A stretch of 64,000 nucleotides of DNA from the NCBI GenBank assembly GCA_963930655.1, contig OZ005621.1, forward strand, positions 10,403,001 to 10,467,000, given 5' to 3'. This DNA comes from Myrica gale (lineage: Eukaryota; Streptophyta; Magnoliopsida; Fagales; Myricaceae). This document shows positions 11,911-23,420 of the stretch, in pieces. The notes beneath the pieces are model-generated. The model was not told the origin of the DNA. It was given only the letters and a program-made list of their open reading frames with translations, and ran no database searches. Both the position numbers and the translations under genes were made by a program. Each line of letters starts with the position of its first letter. Within the stretch, counting starts at the first letter, position 1.

Positions 11911-12125
11911 TGTTGAGAAGGTCAATGATATCTTGCCATTAATTGACAAAATATCCGGGCATTCATTGACGAATATTGTATTTGCTGTATATTTGTTTAG
12001 TTGCCTATTATATTTAGATTTCCTAGAATAGATTAACATGATTGTAGGAAATCTCTTGTATAAAGCTACGTCTTCTCATTCAATAGAATATTATTCAAAA
12101 GCAAATATTCTTTTCCCTTTTTACA
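11911..12125 (+). repeat. Copia 3' LTR
   Basis: This 215-bp LTR directly follows the polypurine tract at 11901-11910 and is followed by the target duplication GATCG. It differs from the 5' LTR at only a few bases, so the insertion is fairly young compared with the coding decay. Confidence 0.92.
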
Positions 12126-12149
12126 GATCGCTCATATTGTGAACATGCG

Positions 12150-13238
12150 CCCCCCCGGCCGACTCCTTCTCACAAAGATTTTTTTCTTTGGACCCCAGTC
12201 CCCGTAGTGTCTTCTCTGTCAAGGAAGCAGTTCTTCAAGCACAACTCGTGAGTGGGCCTCATAATTTGTTCCTATATGAACATGAGGAGTGGACGCCCTT
12301 GTGGAAGCTTCCCCTTCAAGAGAGGCTCAAGCTTATCCTATGGAAAGTGACCTCTGAAGCTCTCTCGGTCAGACTCCCTTCCTTCTGCCTCCAGGTTGAT
12401 AGAGCTGACACAGCTTGTTGTGCTAATTGTGGGGGGTATCAGGATTCTATCTTCCACATCTTCTTTGAATGCTTGTTGGCTCGCTTTCTGTGGAGAGTCT
12501 CAGCTTGGCCCTTGGAGCTTGTTAGGATTCTTGTCTCGAGTCCGGCTACGTGGGTCCGAACTCTGCTTAATGCGGAATCATCTTTTGGTTTGAATCCATC
12601 CTCCTTCCCTTCTTTTATCCTCAACGTAGCCCTCATTTTGCGACGTTTTGTGGTGCTCTAGAAAGAAGGTTGTTCATGAGAACAAAATTGTGGTCTTCTC
12701 TAAGTTGCAGGTTTCTATTGAGCATCGCTTTCCTGAGCACCGGGTTGCGTGGTCTTCCCTTTCCCCCAGTCTTCACCTATTCTAGTCTCCTCCTAAACCA
12801 GGTTGCTTTAAGATCAACTTTGATGTGGCTTTCCGTCAAGATGGATTGGATATAATTGTCTCATGTAGAGACTCCTAGCTCTCTCTATACTGCAAACATG
12901 GAGCGTATCAAAGTTATGAACCCGTTAGTGGGAAAAGCTATGGTTGTTGCTCGTGCAATGGAGTTGGCTCTTCAATTATGCTGCCGCACATCATCTTTAA
13001 GTCTGACTGAAAGCTTCTGTGTGAGGATGCTATGTAGCTCGACTCCCCTCTGTGCTGGAAGATTGGGGACTTGGTTCTTTCACACCGTTGCGCATTCAAA
13101 GTTCAGTCGGCGTGGGCTATCCATTGGGTACCCAAGCGACTCAATCAGCAAGCCCACCTGTTGGCTCAGTGGGCTGCCCGTTTCCATTTGTCTCCCTTTT
13201 TTAATTATAGTTGTTTGTTTTTTTGTTCTGAGATAAAA
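12150..13238 (+). pseudogene. L1-type LINE 3' fragment (zf-RVT and RNase H)
   Basis: The frame at 12188-12661 encodes a reverse-transcriptase zinc-binding domain: FSVKEAV, WKLPLQERLKLILWKVTSEA, then CCANCGGYQDSIFHIFFEC with the expected Cys/His pattern. After a frameshift, 12800-13190 gives RNase H pieces: KINFDVAFRQDG, AKAMVVARAMELAL and NQQAHLLAQWAARF. This is the order at the C-terminus of plant L1 ORF2. The 5' part, including endonuclease and the RT core, is missing, as usual for 5'-truncated LINE copies. The stretch ends near GATAAAAAAAAG (13231), possibly a short A-tail. Confidence 0.75.
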
Positions 13239-13261
13239 AAAAGCCCTTATACGATGAACCA

Positions 13262-13450
13262 TCATAAAAGCAAGTCAAAGCTTACTACCAATTAAATTGT
13301 AGAATTGTTTTCTAGGCAAATTAAAAGTAGCAGGACTAAACCCGCATATAGGGAGATTCGACCCCAGATCAATCCCTCCGTAAAGGGAGGAGGTGCCATC
13401 TGAGCTAAAGTTGATTGGTGAATCACCGAGGAAGTTACTTCCACATATAA
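13262..13450 (-). mobile_element. tRNA-derived SINE, minus strand
   Basis: On the minus strand an A-box-like TAGCTCAGATGGCA (13407-13394) is followed 28 bp later by a B-box-like GGGGTCGAATCT (13365-13354). This is the internal RNA polymerase III promoter layout of tRNA-derived SINEs. A complete tRNA fold is not visible and the 3' half has no CCA-like acceptor, so it is not a functional tRNA gene. The ends are approximate. Confidence 0.45.
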
Positions 13451-13839
13451 GCATTAGGGCTGCATACCCGGAAATCCGTTTATTTGTTTGTAAAAACAAC
13501 CTAGCAAACAAAATAGAAATAAATTAAAACGAAACAACTAAATAAAAAGGAGAGGAATAAAAATGAACAAAAATTAAGGGTCTGTTTATTTGTTTATTTT
13601 GTGTGTTACCAACAGTTGACCAATCTCAAGGGCTCCATCACTAAATGCTGGTTTGTATCCGGTCTACTACCACAGAAAACACATTCTTTGGAATCTTCAT
13701 CTCTTCATTTTTTTCCGTCAAAATGAAATTGCATTAAAAATAAGAAAGAATAATAAACAGTTTTACATCAAGGGGATCAGACCCGTTGAATTTCCAAATA
13801 CTAGGGAAAAGAGAGGAAGCGAGTAACGCAAAATTTATG

Positions 13840-14660
13840 AAGCCATCCAGAAAGTGTGCTGGGAAAGTTCGCAAGATAATGAGATTCAAAACATCAACTC
13901 AATTAAGCACCGACGCACAAGAAAGCGCGGGAGAATAGGCGGAAATGCTAAGCAGCAGCAACTCCGGCAGACTCCCTCCCACAAGTCCATTTATGTGCTT
14001 AATTACCACAATGTTTTACAGCTAAAGAATCAAAGTGTACCTGCTTAATCGATGAGAACAATGATAATTTATAGGAGAAAATACATTTTTCATAACTACC
14101 GTAGTTCTACACTTTACACCCCTAAACTAGAGATATTGTAACCTATAATTACTTATTTTAAACACTTTGTAACCTCTATCAAAATTTTAGACTAAAATGA
14201 CGATAATACCCTTGACCCACTTTGAATATATTAAAGATATTGTTGTCAATTCATTAAATTTTGAAGGTATTATTGTCGAAAAGGGTGCAAAATGTATAAC
14301 ATTTGTAGTTGAATGATGGAATATGTCAAATTGAGTAATTTAGAATGAAAAATGTCAAACATTGATAGTTGGAGGGTGCAATGTGTCAAAAATGATAGTT
14401 TAGGGTATAATGTGTCACAGATCTGGTAGTTTATGGATGAAAAATATATTTTCTCCTAATTTATATTTTACGGATCCTATCCATGGCCTATATTCATTTG
14501 GTTATATATCGACCTTTCAAAGATTGGTTCCGATCATTCGTATAGGGTCGTGGTCCTTACAAATAGTGTTTGTTTATGGCCCAACCCAAATTTGGCCCAG
14601 TTCGAACAGTCCCTGAATTGACCAAGTTTATGCCCTTGTTACTGTGGCTCCCATGCGAAC
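13840..14660 (+). pseudogene. fragment of the SIM-repeat gene family (unit 1)
   Basis: Bases 13875-13985 match the 5' exon of the gene at 24.8 kb: CTCAATTAAGC, then GCAGCAACTCCGGC and CTCCCACAAG. They run directly into sequence (TCCATTTATGTGCTTAATT) that in the better copy lies 200 bp inside intron 1. Bases 14465-14650 match the later intron part at 25310-25525, including CCTTACAAATAGTGTTTGTT and CCCAGTTCGAACAGTCCCT. A MITE (14073-14457) separates the two pieces. No coding exon is present, so this is a 5' fragment only. Confidence 0.6.
14073..14457. mobile_element. MITE with 7-bp target duplication
   Basis: The inverted ends are AGGAGAAAATACATTTTTCAT and, reading inward from the right end, AGGAGAAAATATATTTTTCA. 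Direct repeats AATTTAT flank it at 14066-14072 and 14458-14464. At 385 bp with no open frame it is non-autonomous; a duplication of 7-8 bp points to hAT or Mutator ancestry. Confidence 0.7.
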
Positions 14661-15169
14661 CCAAATAGAATGAAATGCGCACACAAAAAAATTTCAATGT
14701 GACATACACTACTGTTTTAAAATTTTTAATACCACAAGTTAGTAGTATAATATTTTTTCCTCTGAAGTATAGAAGTTTGTGATTTTTAAAAGTTTGTTTA
14801 GTAGGAGAATGTGTTGTATTGAAATTTGTGAACAAAATGTAAATATGATAAGTGCATGAAATTTTTCTATAATTGCGATTTATTGAAATTTGTGTGAAAA
14901 AAAAAGATAGAAAGAAGATTGAGTTTTATTAGAATGAGTTGATGGTTTATTAGAAATTATGAAAACATATAGATAGAATGAGTTGATGAGAATTTTAAAA
15001 TTTGAAAAAGTAAAATATTTTGTTGACTAAAATTTTCAGATTTTTTTGTTTGGCTGAGAAAATTTTGAAGAGTCAAAAATAATTTCAAAAAAGTTAGATT
15101 GTTTGGCCTTGCCAAACATCACCTATTGACTCTGGAAAAAAAAAAAATCTGATATGACCTACTAAAATT

Positions 15170-15710
15170 ATGTCTTCCTCTTTTTCACTCTTTCACGGTC
15201 GGACAAGTGAGCAAGATCAACTTGCTTTCCTAGCCATATTCATAGACATTATCGACCGTCTCCTTGAATTGATGTTTAAGCTTCTCCCGCTGATGTATTC
15301 AAACACGACCAATGATAGTGTAAATGCTACCATCATACTAGCTATGGTAGTATCATTTGTTTACATTATTGCATCAAAGGTGATAATCAACATTCCAAAT
15401 GAGTTACCTCCAACTTATATGCTACATTTCAAGTATCCTAGCTTGTAGTCTATTCCTATTGATCATTTATACTCCTTTTGGGCGGTTCTTCTCATGTGCA
15501 AGTTGTGTATTCCTGCTTATAAAGGTATTCCAAAGCTCATGCACAGAGGCTTTTGAGTTATTACGTGGTAAATTGATTGGAGTATTCAGTATATTAAATG
15601 ACTCCTTGCAGAGGATTTTCAATCGACATAATCAAAAAACAGTCTCTCAAGCATCCAGGGACAACTCAATGGCACAAGAGAATAATGATGATGCCCCAAC
15701 TGTAGTATGA
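15170..15710 (+). pseudogene. membrane-protein ORF with one frameshift, unknown family
   Basis: Two overlapping plus-strand frames (15170-15448 and 15399-15710) read as one protein if a single 1-base shift lies near 15430. The first gives 92 aa with hydrophobic segments LAFLAIFIDIIDRLLELMF and TIILAMVVSFVYIIASKVII. The second adds ILACSLFLLIIYTPFGRFF, CVFLLIKVF and a soluble polar tail ending QENNDDAPTVV. Three to four membrane spans are plausible. The codon content is better than random for this AT-rich region, and both frames are long for it. I do not recognise the family. An alternative is one intact short gene plus a chance frame. Confidence 0.4.
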
Positions 15711-16926
15711 AACTTTTGATTATTACTAAGTATTTTAAATAAGTGTTTCTATATTAAATTATCCGGTGAATTCCATGACCTACCAGGAATTTGAGAGTGT
15801 GTCAAATACTGGAGTTGTAATTTGTGGGGTTTATTGTAATTTATTCTAAATTTAATGTACTGATTCCCTCGTTATATTAAAAAACATGATCTAAATTTTC
15901 ACAAGTAGCCTTCTTATAAGAATGCTTATCTTATGTTAGCTTTTTCGTACTACGAAATCGAGAAAAACAGTTAGAACTTAGAAAATGGAAATTATCCGTG
16001 ACCAATTCAAGAGGAGATGGTGGCCTACTATGCACCCTCCCATGAGATTTTGGATAAAAAAAATTATGGAAGAGGATTTTTTCCTTTCTACGAAAGCCCA
16101 AATATAGTCATGCCTAGATCAGCTAGACTGGCGTCATAATTGTCTTCCCGTGATAGGAGGCATAAAAAGTCTTGCCGTTGAAGCTTTACAGGGTATAAAA
16201 GCCCATGTAAGCAGTCATAATTGCTTACACTGACTAGCGGTTCAAAAGGTGAGAGAGAATGATAAAGAACAGGTCGATTCAGTCCAACCGAAGGGGGACA
16301 AGTTTGACAAAGTCAGTGCCTGGTGAAAGAGGGATGTGATGGATGAAGTCTAGAGACGCAAGGGCCTAGACTGTGAGAAAGGTTAGGGCCCAACAAGCCT
16401 CAAGCCCAACAAGGAGGAAAAATGGTATATGGGGAGAAATAATGGTAAACGGGGCAAGCAATTCTCTCACTCTAACAAAAAGAACTAGTAAACAAAAAAT
16501 ATCCAAAAAAATGAAGATTAACAAAGAAATCGGAGAAATCCTCTTGCGGGAAGGACCCCGTGTCCTGGATTGTTTTCTTTGCTTTGTAGGAGGAAGGAAG
16601 GAGAGTCTGAGTTTTTCAATCCATCCCAAGCGCTGAACCTCTGGCCCAGCTCCCTCGAGTTCTTAGCCTGGTGAATTTTGTGATAGGCCGATTAAATTTG
16701 ACTTCATCAAAAAATATTAAAGGCTCGGTCCTTCATTCCAAAATCTATTGCATATATAATATGAACGGAAGGGCCACTTGATATAATGTGATAAACTATC
16801 TTGAATCCCTCCTGACATATTGTATAGAAGTCCAAGTCACAAGAATTTAATAAGAAAATATTAATGATAACGTGAATAATATTTCCAACCCATAAAATAT
16901 TAATCATATTTCAATGAGCCTATCTA
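15711..16926. other. non-coding stretch
   Basis: This is AT-rich sequence with a moderately GC-rich patch at 16100-16680. Overlapping frames at 16366-16636 on both strands are mirror shadows of a lysine/arginine-rich composition. Nothing is recognised. Confidence 0.4.
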
Positions 16927-16930
16927 TCTA

Positions 16931-17126
16931 GGGCTGCGTTTGCGTCCTAAAATTTTACACACTCTAAAATTATAACACAATAAAAAATTACAATATAATC
17001 TCTCTTTCCCCCATCAAATCACTACTATTCACTACAAAAATATAAATAATTACCTCTCTCTTCACTTTTTCACTAAACCCAATACCAATTTTAACAATAC
17101 TAAAATTTTACAACACAAACACACCC
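16931..17126. mobile_element. Tourist-like MITE
   Basis: Left end GGGCTGCGTTTGCGTCC and right end (reverse complement) GGGTGTGTTTGTGTTG form inverted repeats. The 196-bp element is flanked by CTA (16928-16930 and 17127-17129). The interior is AT-rich and shares the block CTCTCTTCACTTTTTCACTAA with 31750-31775. Confidence 0.7.
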
Positions 17127-17326
17127 CTAGTTTGATAGTTTTCACGATAATTGGATTATACTGTCAGATCTAAGAACAGATCGATGAAGCACCAAGGGTA
17201 ATTACGTGGCTAGATCTCGGTATCCTTGACATTGCGACGGTTGGAATTAATTGTTTTGCTAACTTCGGATAAAAAAGCTCCACCAGTCAGTGCACCCGAT
17301 TCGTTTATGACGGACGGTAGTGTGGG

Positions 17327-18572
17327 GGAACGGCGGCGTTTTAGGGCGGGTGGGAGTTTTCAAATTTCTTTTTTATTTGTAATTTTTTTTAATAATAATT
17401 AATATATTTTGTAATTATATATTTTTAATAAATTAAAATCAGTTGTAAATTATAATAGTATTTGAAAATATTTATATTTAGTATTAGATACATAGCATAT
17501 TATTTAATACATGTTTTATAACTAGTGTAATAATTTTAATTAAAACAAGTTGATAGTAAAATTCTTGAAATATAATTATTAATTATGATCAATAAAATAT
17601 TTAATTACCATAACAACTATGACCAAAATATTAACTAAAATAGCTAAAACCATATTAATTACCATATTAAACCACAAGTCGGGCTAAAATAGCTAAAGGA
17701 AAGAAAATCATAACTAAAAAATAAGTTTTTGAGAGGGAAAATAGCGGATTTAGGGCTCAAAACGAGGCGCACCGAAGCGTAACAGGGTGACCACGACGTG
17801 CGCGCCGAAAAGAGCTTTCCGAATTTGGGTCATGGGCGCGAATCGGGTACTCGTAGCCAAAATTATGACCAAAAAATCGACACGTGCGCGAAAGACCACC
17901 GCTATAGGTATAACAACTTCAATATTCATAACACTCTCTCTAATTTCATATTTTATTAAGTAAGTCTCTTAAAATTTTTTTAAAACATGTGACAAAATAA
18001 AATTATGTATAAAAAGGAATAAATAGTCAATAAAATAATTATTAACCTTAAATAACACATAAAATTTTCATTTTCATTTTTTTTTCATTTTTTTACAATT
18101 ACACTTATAGCGGCGGTCACTACAAAGACCGCCGCTATAGGTATACCTTACGCAGCTGTTTGTTTTAAAACCGCTGCTAAAGGTACGAGATGCAGCGGCG
18201 GTCATAGTGACCACTGCTGTAGACCCTCTTTCTATAGCGGCGGTCAATATGACCGCCGCTATAGACACTCCTATAGACAGGACCGCCGCAATAGAGATCG
18301 CCGCTACAGGTATCTCTTTAGTCGCGTTTTTTTCAAACCGCGGCCAAATGAGGCGGTGACCGCAGCTACAAAGACCGCCGCTAAAGACCCTCCTTTGGCG
18401 GCGGTTTGCAAAAAAACGCGACTACAGAGGTTTATAGCGGCAGTCTGTGATCGCCGCTACAGACCTTTTTTAGCCGCGTTTTTTTTAAAACGCCGCGAAA
18501 AATACCCTTTAGCGGCGGTTTTAGCGACCGCCGCTACAAAGACCGCCGCTATAGGTCCTTTTTTTTGTAGTA
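17327..18572. mobile_element. CACTA-like element end with GCGGCGGTC repeat array
   Basis: Bases 18100-18572 hold at least ten direct and inverted copies of a 10-20 bp unit of the type TATAGCGGCGGTC / GACCGCCGCTATAG. They end TTTTTTTTGTAGTA, a one-base variant of the CACTACAAAAA terminus. The left part (17330-18090) is AT-rich with scattered GCGGCG. The 13-mer ACGGTAGTGTGGG occurs at both edges (17314-17326 and 18573-18585), so this may be a single 1.25-kb insertion, but the duplication is longer than the 3 bp usual for CACTA elements. Open frames here are made by the repeats and are not genes. Confidence 0.5.
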
Positions 18573-18841
18573 ACGGTAGTGTGGGTCATGCTTTGATGCA
18601 TTCTTTTTTTTTTTTGATGCATTCTTTGATACATTCAGCTTCAAGTAGGGTACGTAAGTTCCTTTACCGAGCCCATGACAAGTATTGGGCTTATTGAAAC
18701 GGCATAATCTTCAATAGTTTCCAAGTGAGAAACTCTCTACTTTTTTTTTTCTTTTTTGACATTATGGAAAGGCGAGAGGAGGTACTCTTTTATAGCCTCT
18801 CTTCATTAACCTCTTTGTTGCCATATGTCACCACACATGAC

Positions 18842-18971
18842 TAAAGTGTCATGCATGGACAAGCATGACACTTGCAAAATTAAATGTCATGCAAAAGGCC
18901 ATGCGTTAAAGTGTCATGCATGGACAAGCATAACACTTGCAAAATTAAATGTCATGCAAAAGGCCATGCGT
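18842..18971. repeat. two-copy tandem repeat, 65-bp period
   Basis: Two copies of a 65-bp unit starting TAAAGTGTCATGCATGGACA differ at only one or two bases. The unit is rich in GTCATGCA and its inverse. The frame at 18825-19151 is generated by this repeat and is not a credible gene. Confidence 0.85.
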
Positions 18972-19330
18972 CACATATGCATTAGGTGCCCACATAGTTG
19001 CTCCCAAATTGGTAACACTTTTTATAATCTTTTGACATTTTGTGCTGTGATTTTGATTGATGGCATGTACGAAGTTATCATCTGCTCAGACAAAAATAAA
19101 AATGAAAGAAAGGAATATATAGTGTTGATTTTGAGGTCCAACACACTGTAAATGTTGGACCATGATAAATTTTTGGCTTCAGCTGCAGTAGTGTCTACCT
19201 AGAGTACCCAGCTTAGAGCTTTGTAAAATCTAGAAATTGTAACAATAACTTAAGAGGGTGCTGCAAACAAAACAAACATACGGGCGTCTCAATGTGGGTA
19301 TTATGTCATTTTAATCCTTCACAGAAAGTG

Positions 19331-19338
19331 TATAAAAG
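19331..19338 (+). promoter_or_regulatory. TATA box of unit 2
   Basis: TATAAAAG sits in the block AGAAAGTGTATAAAAGCAGG, which is conserved at 24741-24760 in the intact copy, about 180 bp upstream of the splice donor at 19517. Confidence 0.65.
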
Positions 19339-19689
19339 CAGGCCTGATCAATGTCCAAATCGATACTACGCTCTCCATATATAGACAACAAATTAAGCCA
19401 CAGAGATTCAACACACTAGTTCAGCTGAAGCAGGAACTCCGGTACACAAAACAGCGAGAATTTATATAAGCAAAAATGACCGGCAGCAACTCCGGGAATC
19501 TCTGATCTTCAGCAAGGTAAGTGGCACATATCTCTTTGCTTTAATTTTGGTTTTTTACATTTTGGAAGTAAACATCGCTTGTGTTTCTTCAATAATTGTT
19601 CTTTTAACATTTCATGTTTGTCCCGACCTGGAATATATTGGGAATGGAATTTGATGATCCAGATATTTGGTTTTTTAGGCATCTACTTT

Positions 19690-20460
19690 TTTTTCAATGT
19701 GTAAGTGATTTTTAAATGAAAATATTTTTCCAAAGCCATAAATAGGTTCATTCGACGCAAAACATTTTTCTCCAACAAATCAAAATTTTGCGCAGAAACT
19801 TAAAATAAAAGTATTTATGGTGTAAGTGATTTTCAAATGAAAACATTTTCCAAAGAGTCGTAAATAGATTTCGTTTGACGTAAAATATTTTCTGCAACAA
19901 ATTAAAGTTTTACGCATATACGTAAAAGTGTTTACGGTATAATGAAAATATTTTCTTAAGTGTCATAAATAGGTTTCATTTGAACTAAAATATTTTCTCC
20001 AATAAGTCAAAGTTTTACGAAGAAACGTAAAAGTGTTTATGGTGCAAGTGATTTTAAAATAAAAATATTTTTCCTAACAATCGTAAATAAATTTCATTCT
20101 AAGTAAAATATTTTCTTCTACAAGTCAAAATTTTACGAAAAGACGTTAAAATATTTATGATGTAATGAAAATATTTTCTTAAGAATCGTAAATAGATTTC
20201 ATTTTACGTAAAATATTTTCTCCAACAAGTCAAAGTTTTACAAAGAAGCGTAAAAGTATTTGACATGTAAGTAATTTTCAAGTGAAAATAATTTTCAAGA
20301 GTCCTAAATAAATTTCGTTTAAAGAAAAACAATTTTTACAGCAAGTCAATGTTTTACGAACATACGTAAAAGGGTTTACGGTGTAATACAAATGTCTTCC
20401 CAAGAGTCTTAAAGATGTTTCATTCGATGTAACATATTTTCTGCATTGTGACAACCTCTT
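19690..20460 (+). repeat. tandem repeat array, about 115-bp unit
   Basis: Six to seven diverged copies of a unit containing AAATGAAAATATTTTCC, TCGTAAATAGATTTC, GACGTAAAATATTTTCT and AAGTTTTACG follow one another. Copies also lie at 23210-23420 (same orientation) and 33830-34820 (opposite orientation). The array is inside the intron of unit 2. Confidence 0.8.
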
Positions 20461-22490
20461 TATTTTCAACGGCTTGACATATTTAGTATAATATAATATT
20501 TTGAGTTTTCTAGTTTAAATTATTTCTTTGTCAAGCATATATGATTTTTAACATACTTGCTTAAATATTTTAGTTCTCTTATTATCCAACTAAGTGTTTG
20601 AATATTTTTTTTATGAGCTTTTATACTTGCTATTAATTCATTTTACTTGCATTAAAGAATTTAATTTCATTAATAGTCTTCTCAATATTATCTTGCCTTA
20701 ATAATATTCTTACTACTTGGCATATTTAATTATCATTATCTTTGCTTAACCTTCATTTTATATCGGCTTATATCAGACTATAAGGTAAGGCATTATGGTT
20801 TTGAATATTTTTCCATCATTAAATTAGCACATACCATGGTCTAATTAATTTATCACCTGTCCCCTAACTTGTATTTTTTCTTTATGCATTGTTTAGTGAC
20901 TTTGGCCGAATGGGACTTATGCATGAGCTTGGTGATTTTTTTCTCTCTCTTTTCCTTCCTCTAGGTTCGGCCACCCCTTGTACTTCCATTGGTCCTTGTA
21001 TTTGTCTCTTGTGCATGCAAAATCACGTTGGAAGAGGCCTAGGAAAATTCGGTGACTTGTGAGAGAGGTTAAGCGAGATATGATGCAATCCTAATGATTG
21101 CCTGAGAAAAGTGCCAACTCTCCACATGGCAAAATCTGCCATTCTTGCTGTCCATAGTGACCATTCATTTAGTTGGCTTCTTTTAGAGAAGTACAAATCC
21201 ACGATTGCCTATTGTAGGGTTAGGGTGTGAAGTTAGAGGAGTTAAACATGGGTTACTTGCTTTCTTAACACCAAAAACCGATCGGTTAAGTTAGTGCATT
21301 GGTTTTGTCGAAATAGAGAGAGATTGAGAATTAGAGAGAGTGGCGTGAAGCAAGGCCAGACCGTGGGAGAAGAAGAGGAAGAAGAGGAGGAGGAGGAGGA
21401 GAGGGAAGAAAGAAAAGAAGAAAAGAAAAAGAAAAAGGGAAGAGAAGGTAGGTCTTAGGAGACCTTCGGCCAACTTCTCCCATATATGAGCCCTTCCTCT
21501 TTGTGCCATTTTCTTCTTCTGTTTTTTTACCTCTCATCTAACATGGTGATTTAATTTAGGTGCCCATTTTTTCCAAAGAACTCAAGCACCAACCGAACCT
21601 AGAGGTAGGAGGATTAGTTGCATATAGAATTTTGAGGGGAAAATTGGGAGTTTGGCTTGATTCATGCAAAAACATGCTACTGCCCTAGACATGCGTTTAT
21701 ACCTCTTGTTTTTTATGAATATTTTGTTTCTTTTTATGAAAAGACTCGTCTTTGTAGTTGCATGTAGGAGATGATAAGACATTTTGCTTGTTCATGACTA
21801 AATGCACCTATTTCATGCGTGTATGTCTTGGCATGTGATTTTGAAATGTGCAAATGGTGATCTGAATGCTTATGAGCGTCAGTAACTGAAATGGTTGATA
21901 AGGGATCAAGAGGGCCACGGCTTGGCCATAGGGAGAGAAGAGAAAGCATGTATGCATGTTCATCCCTTGCATTTGCTTGCCATTTTGACATTTTTTTATG
22001 CTATCCTCTCAAATGATGTTATATTTCGGTACTGATCTATGAGCAAATGGATTTTTTTGAAACAAAGAGTATGTGTGCTGTAGAAGGAGAAAAAAATGCC
22101 ACGCATGCCATTTCACATCACTATTGCGGCACCCGATAGTATAGTGCACTTTTTTGTGAAAAGTATGTTGATTTAGGCCCTGAGAAAATTAGAGTATGTT
22201 GATGTACTAGACTAAACCCTAAAAATTTCAAGAAGAGCATGTGTAAAAAGGGTAGAAATGACAAAAAAGCCATCAGAGGCAATTTCGGAATTTCTACAAA
22301 AATCAGGGGTAAAAATGTCCAAACATAAAATCTGGCCCATGACAATGTTAAACTCTGTTTAGAGGTCTTAGGGTAAAAATTTGGGTCCATATCCATTTAA
22401 ATTCGTAGCCCAAATCGCAAGGTCTCATCAAGGGTCAAAATCGGCCCATTAAGCTAAAATAAATATAATGAAATAAAATGTAAGATTGTT
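20461..22490. other. non-coding insertion-expanded intron of unit 2
   Basis: This sequence has no counterpart in unit 3. It includes a purine-rich stretch at 21360-21450 whose minus-strand frames are low-complexity shadows. It may be unrecognised LTR sequence, but no ends or domains are visible. Confidence 0.35.
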
Positions 22491-23209
22491 AAACTAGGAG
22501 GCCCATATATGTTCAAATTGGGTCACTCCATTAACCCGACCGGAGGATTTCAGGCTGATTGATGTAGACCCAACCCTCCTTTGTATAGTTCCTTCTCCAT
22601 CAACGTAGTCGTGTCTTCCCCGAGACCGAGTTCGTAGACCTGACCTCCGACACTGATGCGGAGGATTAGTGGACCTTAGATGCAGTCTCTTTTTGAGCTT
22701 CGTCAACTTTTGTTGCATATGACGTTTTAAAAAAAATAAAGGTAATATTAGTACGAAAAACTTTAGGAAGCTGCCACTTTTATATCTATTTTTCTTTCTT
22801 TGTAATCCTCACGAAGGATGTCTTTTCGTAAAAAGAGAAAATCTGTGATGAGCAATGGAATTGTGTATTTATTTCTTCAAAATTTCCTCTTATCTTATTT
22901 CTTTTCTTTTTGTATTATTATGTTTTTCTTTTCTTTTATTTCCAAGATTTTCAAAGTTCGAAAAATTATATTAATGCATTTATCATTGTCACTTTACCAT
23001 TAATTTTCCAAAAACCAGATTTTCCTTTCTCAACGAGTTTCTAATTATAGTACTATTTTTAACTAATAGTTTTCGCTAAGCTTTTTCAAAGCCAAACAGT
23101 TGATACTTTAAAGGACCGGTTCATGCCATAATCCTCGTCTGTTTGCATATTATCTTTATAGATAAGCCTAAGCGGTACATATAGGCACGAGGCGTGACAT
23201 GCAGTAAGC

Positions 23210-23420
23210 AAAGTTTTATAAAGTAAAAGTGCTTATCTTGTAAGTGATTTTCAAATTAAAATATTTTTTATGCAGTCGTAAATAGATTTCATTTGCCATA
23301 ATACATGTTCCTCAACAAATGAAAGTTTTGCGAAGAAATGTAAAAGTATCGACGGGGTAAGTAATTTTGAAATGAAAATACCTTTTCAAGATTTTGTTTG
23401 ACGTAAAAAATTTGCCATGG
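23210..23420 (+). repeat. short array of the 115-bp tandem repeat
   Basis: About two units with GTAAGTGATTTTCAAATTAAAA, TCGTAAATAGATTTCATT and AAAGTTTTGCGAAGAAATG match the 19690-20460 array in the same orientation. Confidence 0.65.

Larger units (their letters stand above)
6055..12125 (+). mobile_element. Ty1/Copia LTR retrotransposon, complete ends, coding dead
   Basis: The element is bounded by 215-bp LTRs of near-identical sequence (TGTTGAGAAGG ... TTTTTACA). The 5-bp target duplication GATCG is at 6050-6054 and 12126-12130. A primer-binding site complementary to initiator tRNA-Met (TGGTATCAGAGC) is at 6476-6487, and a polypurine tract TGAGGGGGAG is at 11901-11910. Domain order is gag, protease, integrase, RT, RNase H, which defines Copia. 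It is inserted at the edge of the hAT relic (copy B). It hosts a Gypsy fragment (about 8130-8758) and a TRIM (9915-10388), and has many stops. Confidence 0.93.
19281..22990 (+). pseudogene. decayed copy of the SIM-repeat gene (unit 2)
   Basis: The copy retains a promoter block (ACGGG..GTCTCAATG, TTATGTCATTT, AGAAAGTGTATAAAAGCAGGCCT at 19262-19344). It also has a 5' exon ending in CAGCAAG with a strong donor GTAAGT at 19517, and intron sequence like unit 3 up to about 19680. The coding exon survives only as 22545-22670, with DVDPTLLCIVPSPS, then SRVFPETEFVDLTSDTDAED in a shifted frame. The first 50 or so codons and two 37-aa repeats are absent. The 3' UTR (22670-22990) is about 90% like 26360-26640. 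Between these parts about 2.9 kb have been inserted or expanded, including the tandem repeat 19690-20460. Confidence 0.7.

Noticed and set aside
13354-13407. tRNA gene on the minus strand
   Set aside because: A- and B-box-like words are present, but acceptor and anticodon stems do not form a normal tRNA, so a SINE is more likely.
16366-16636. 87-aa frames on both strands
   Set aside because: They are mirror frames over the same bases with no recognised domain; neither has promoter or splice evidence.
18356-18697. 113-aa frame rich in Ala/Thr
   Set aside because: It is built from the GCGGCGGTC repeat array of a CACTA-like element end.
21291-21537. Minus-strand frames with Leu/Phe/Ser runs
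   Set aside because: They are the complement of a GAA/GAGG-rich stretch, with no domain or conserved start.
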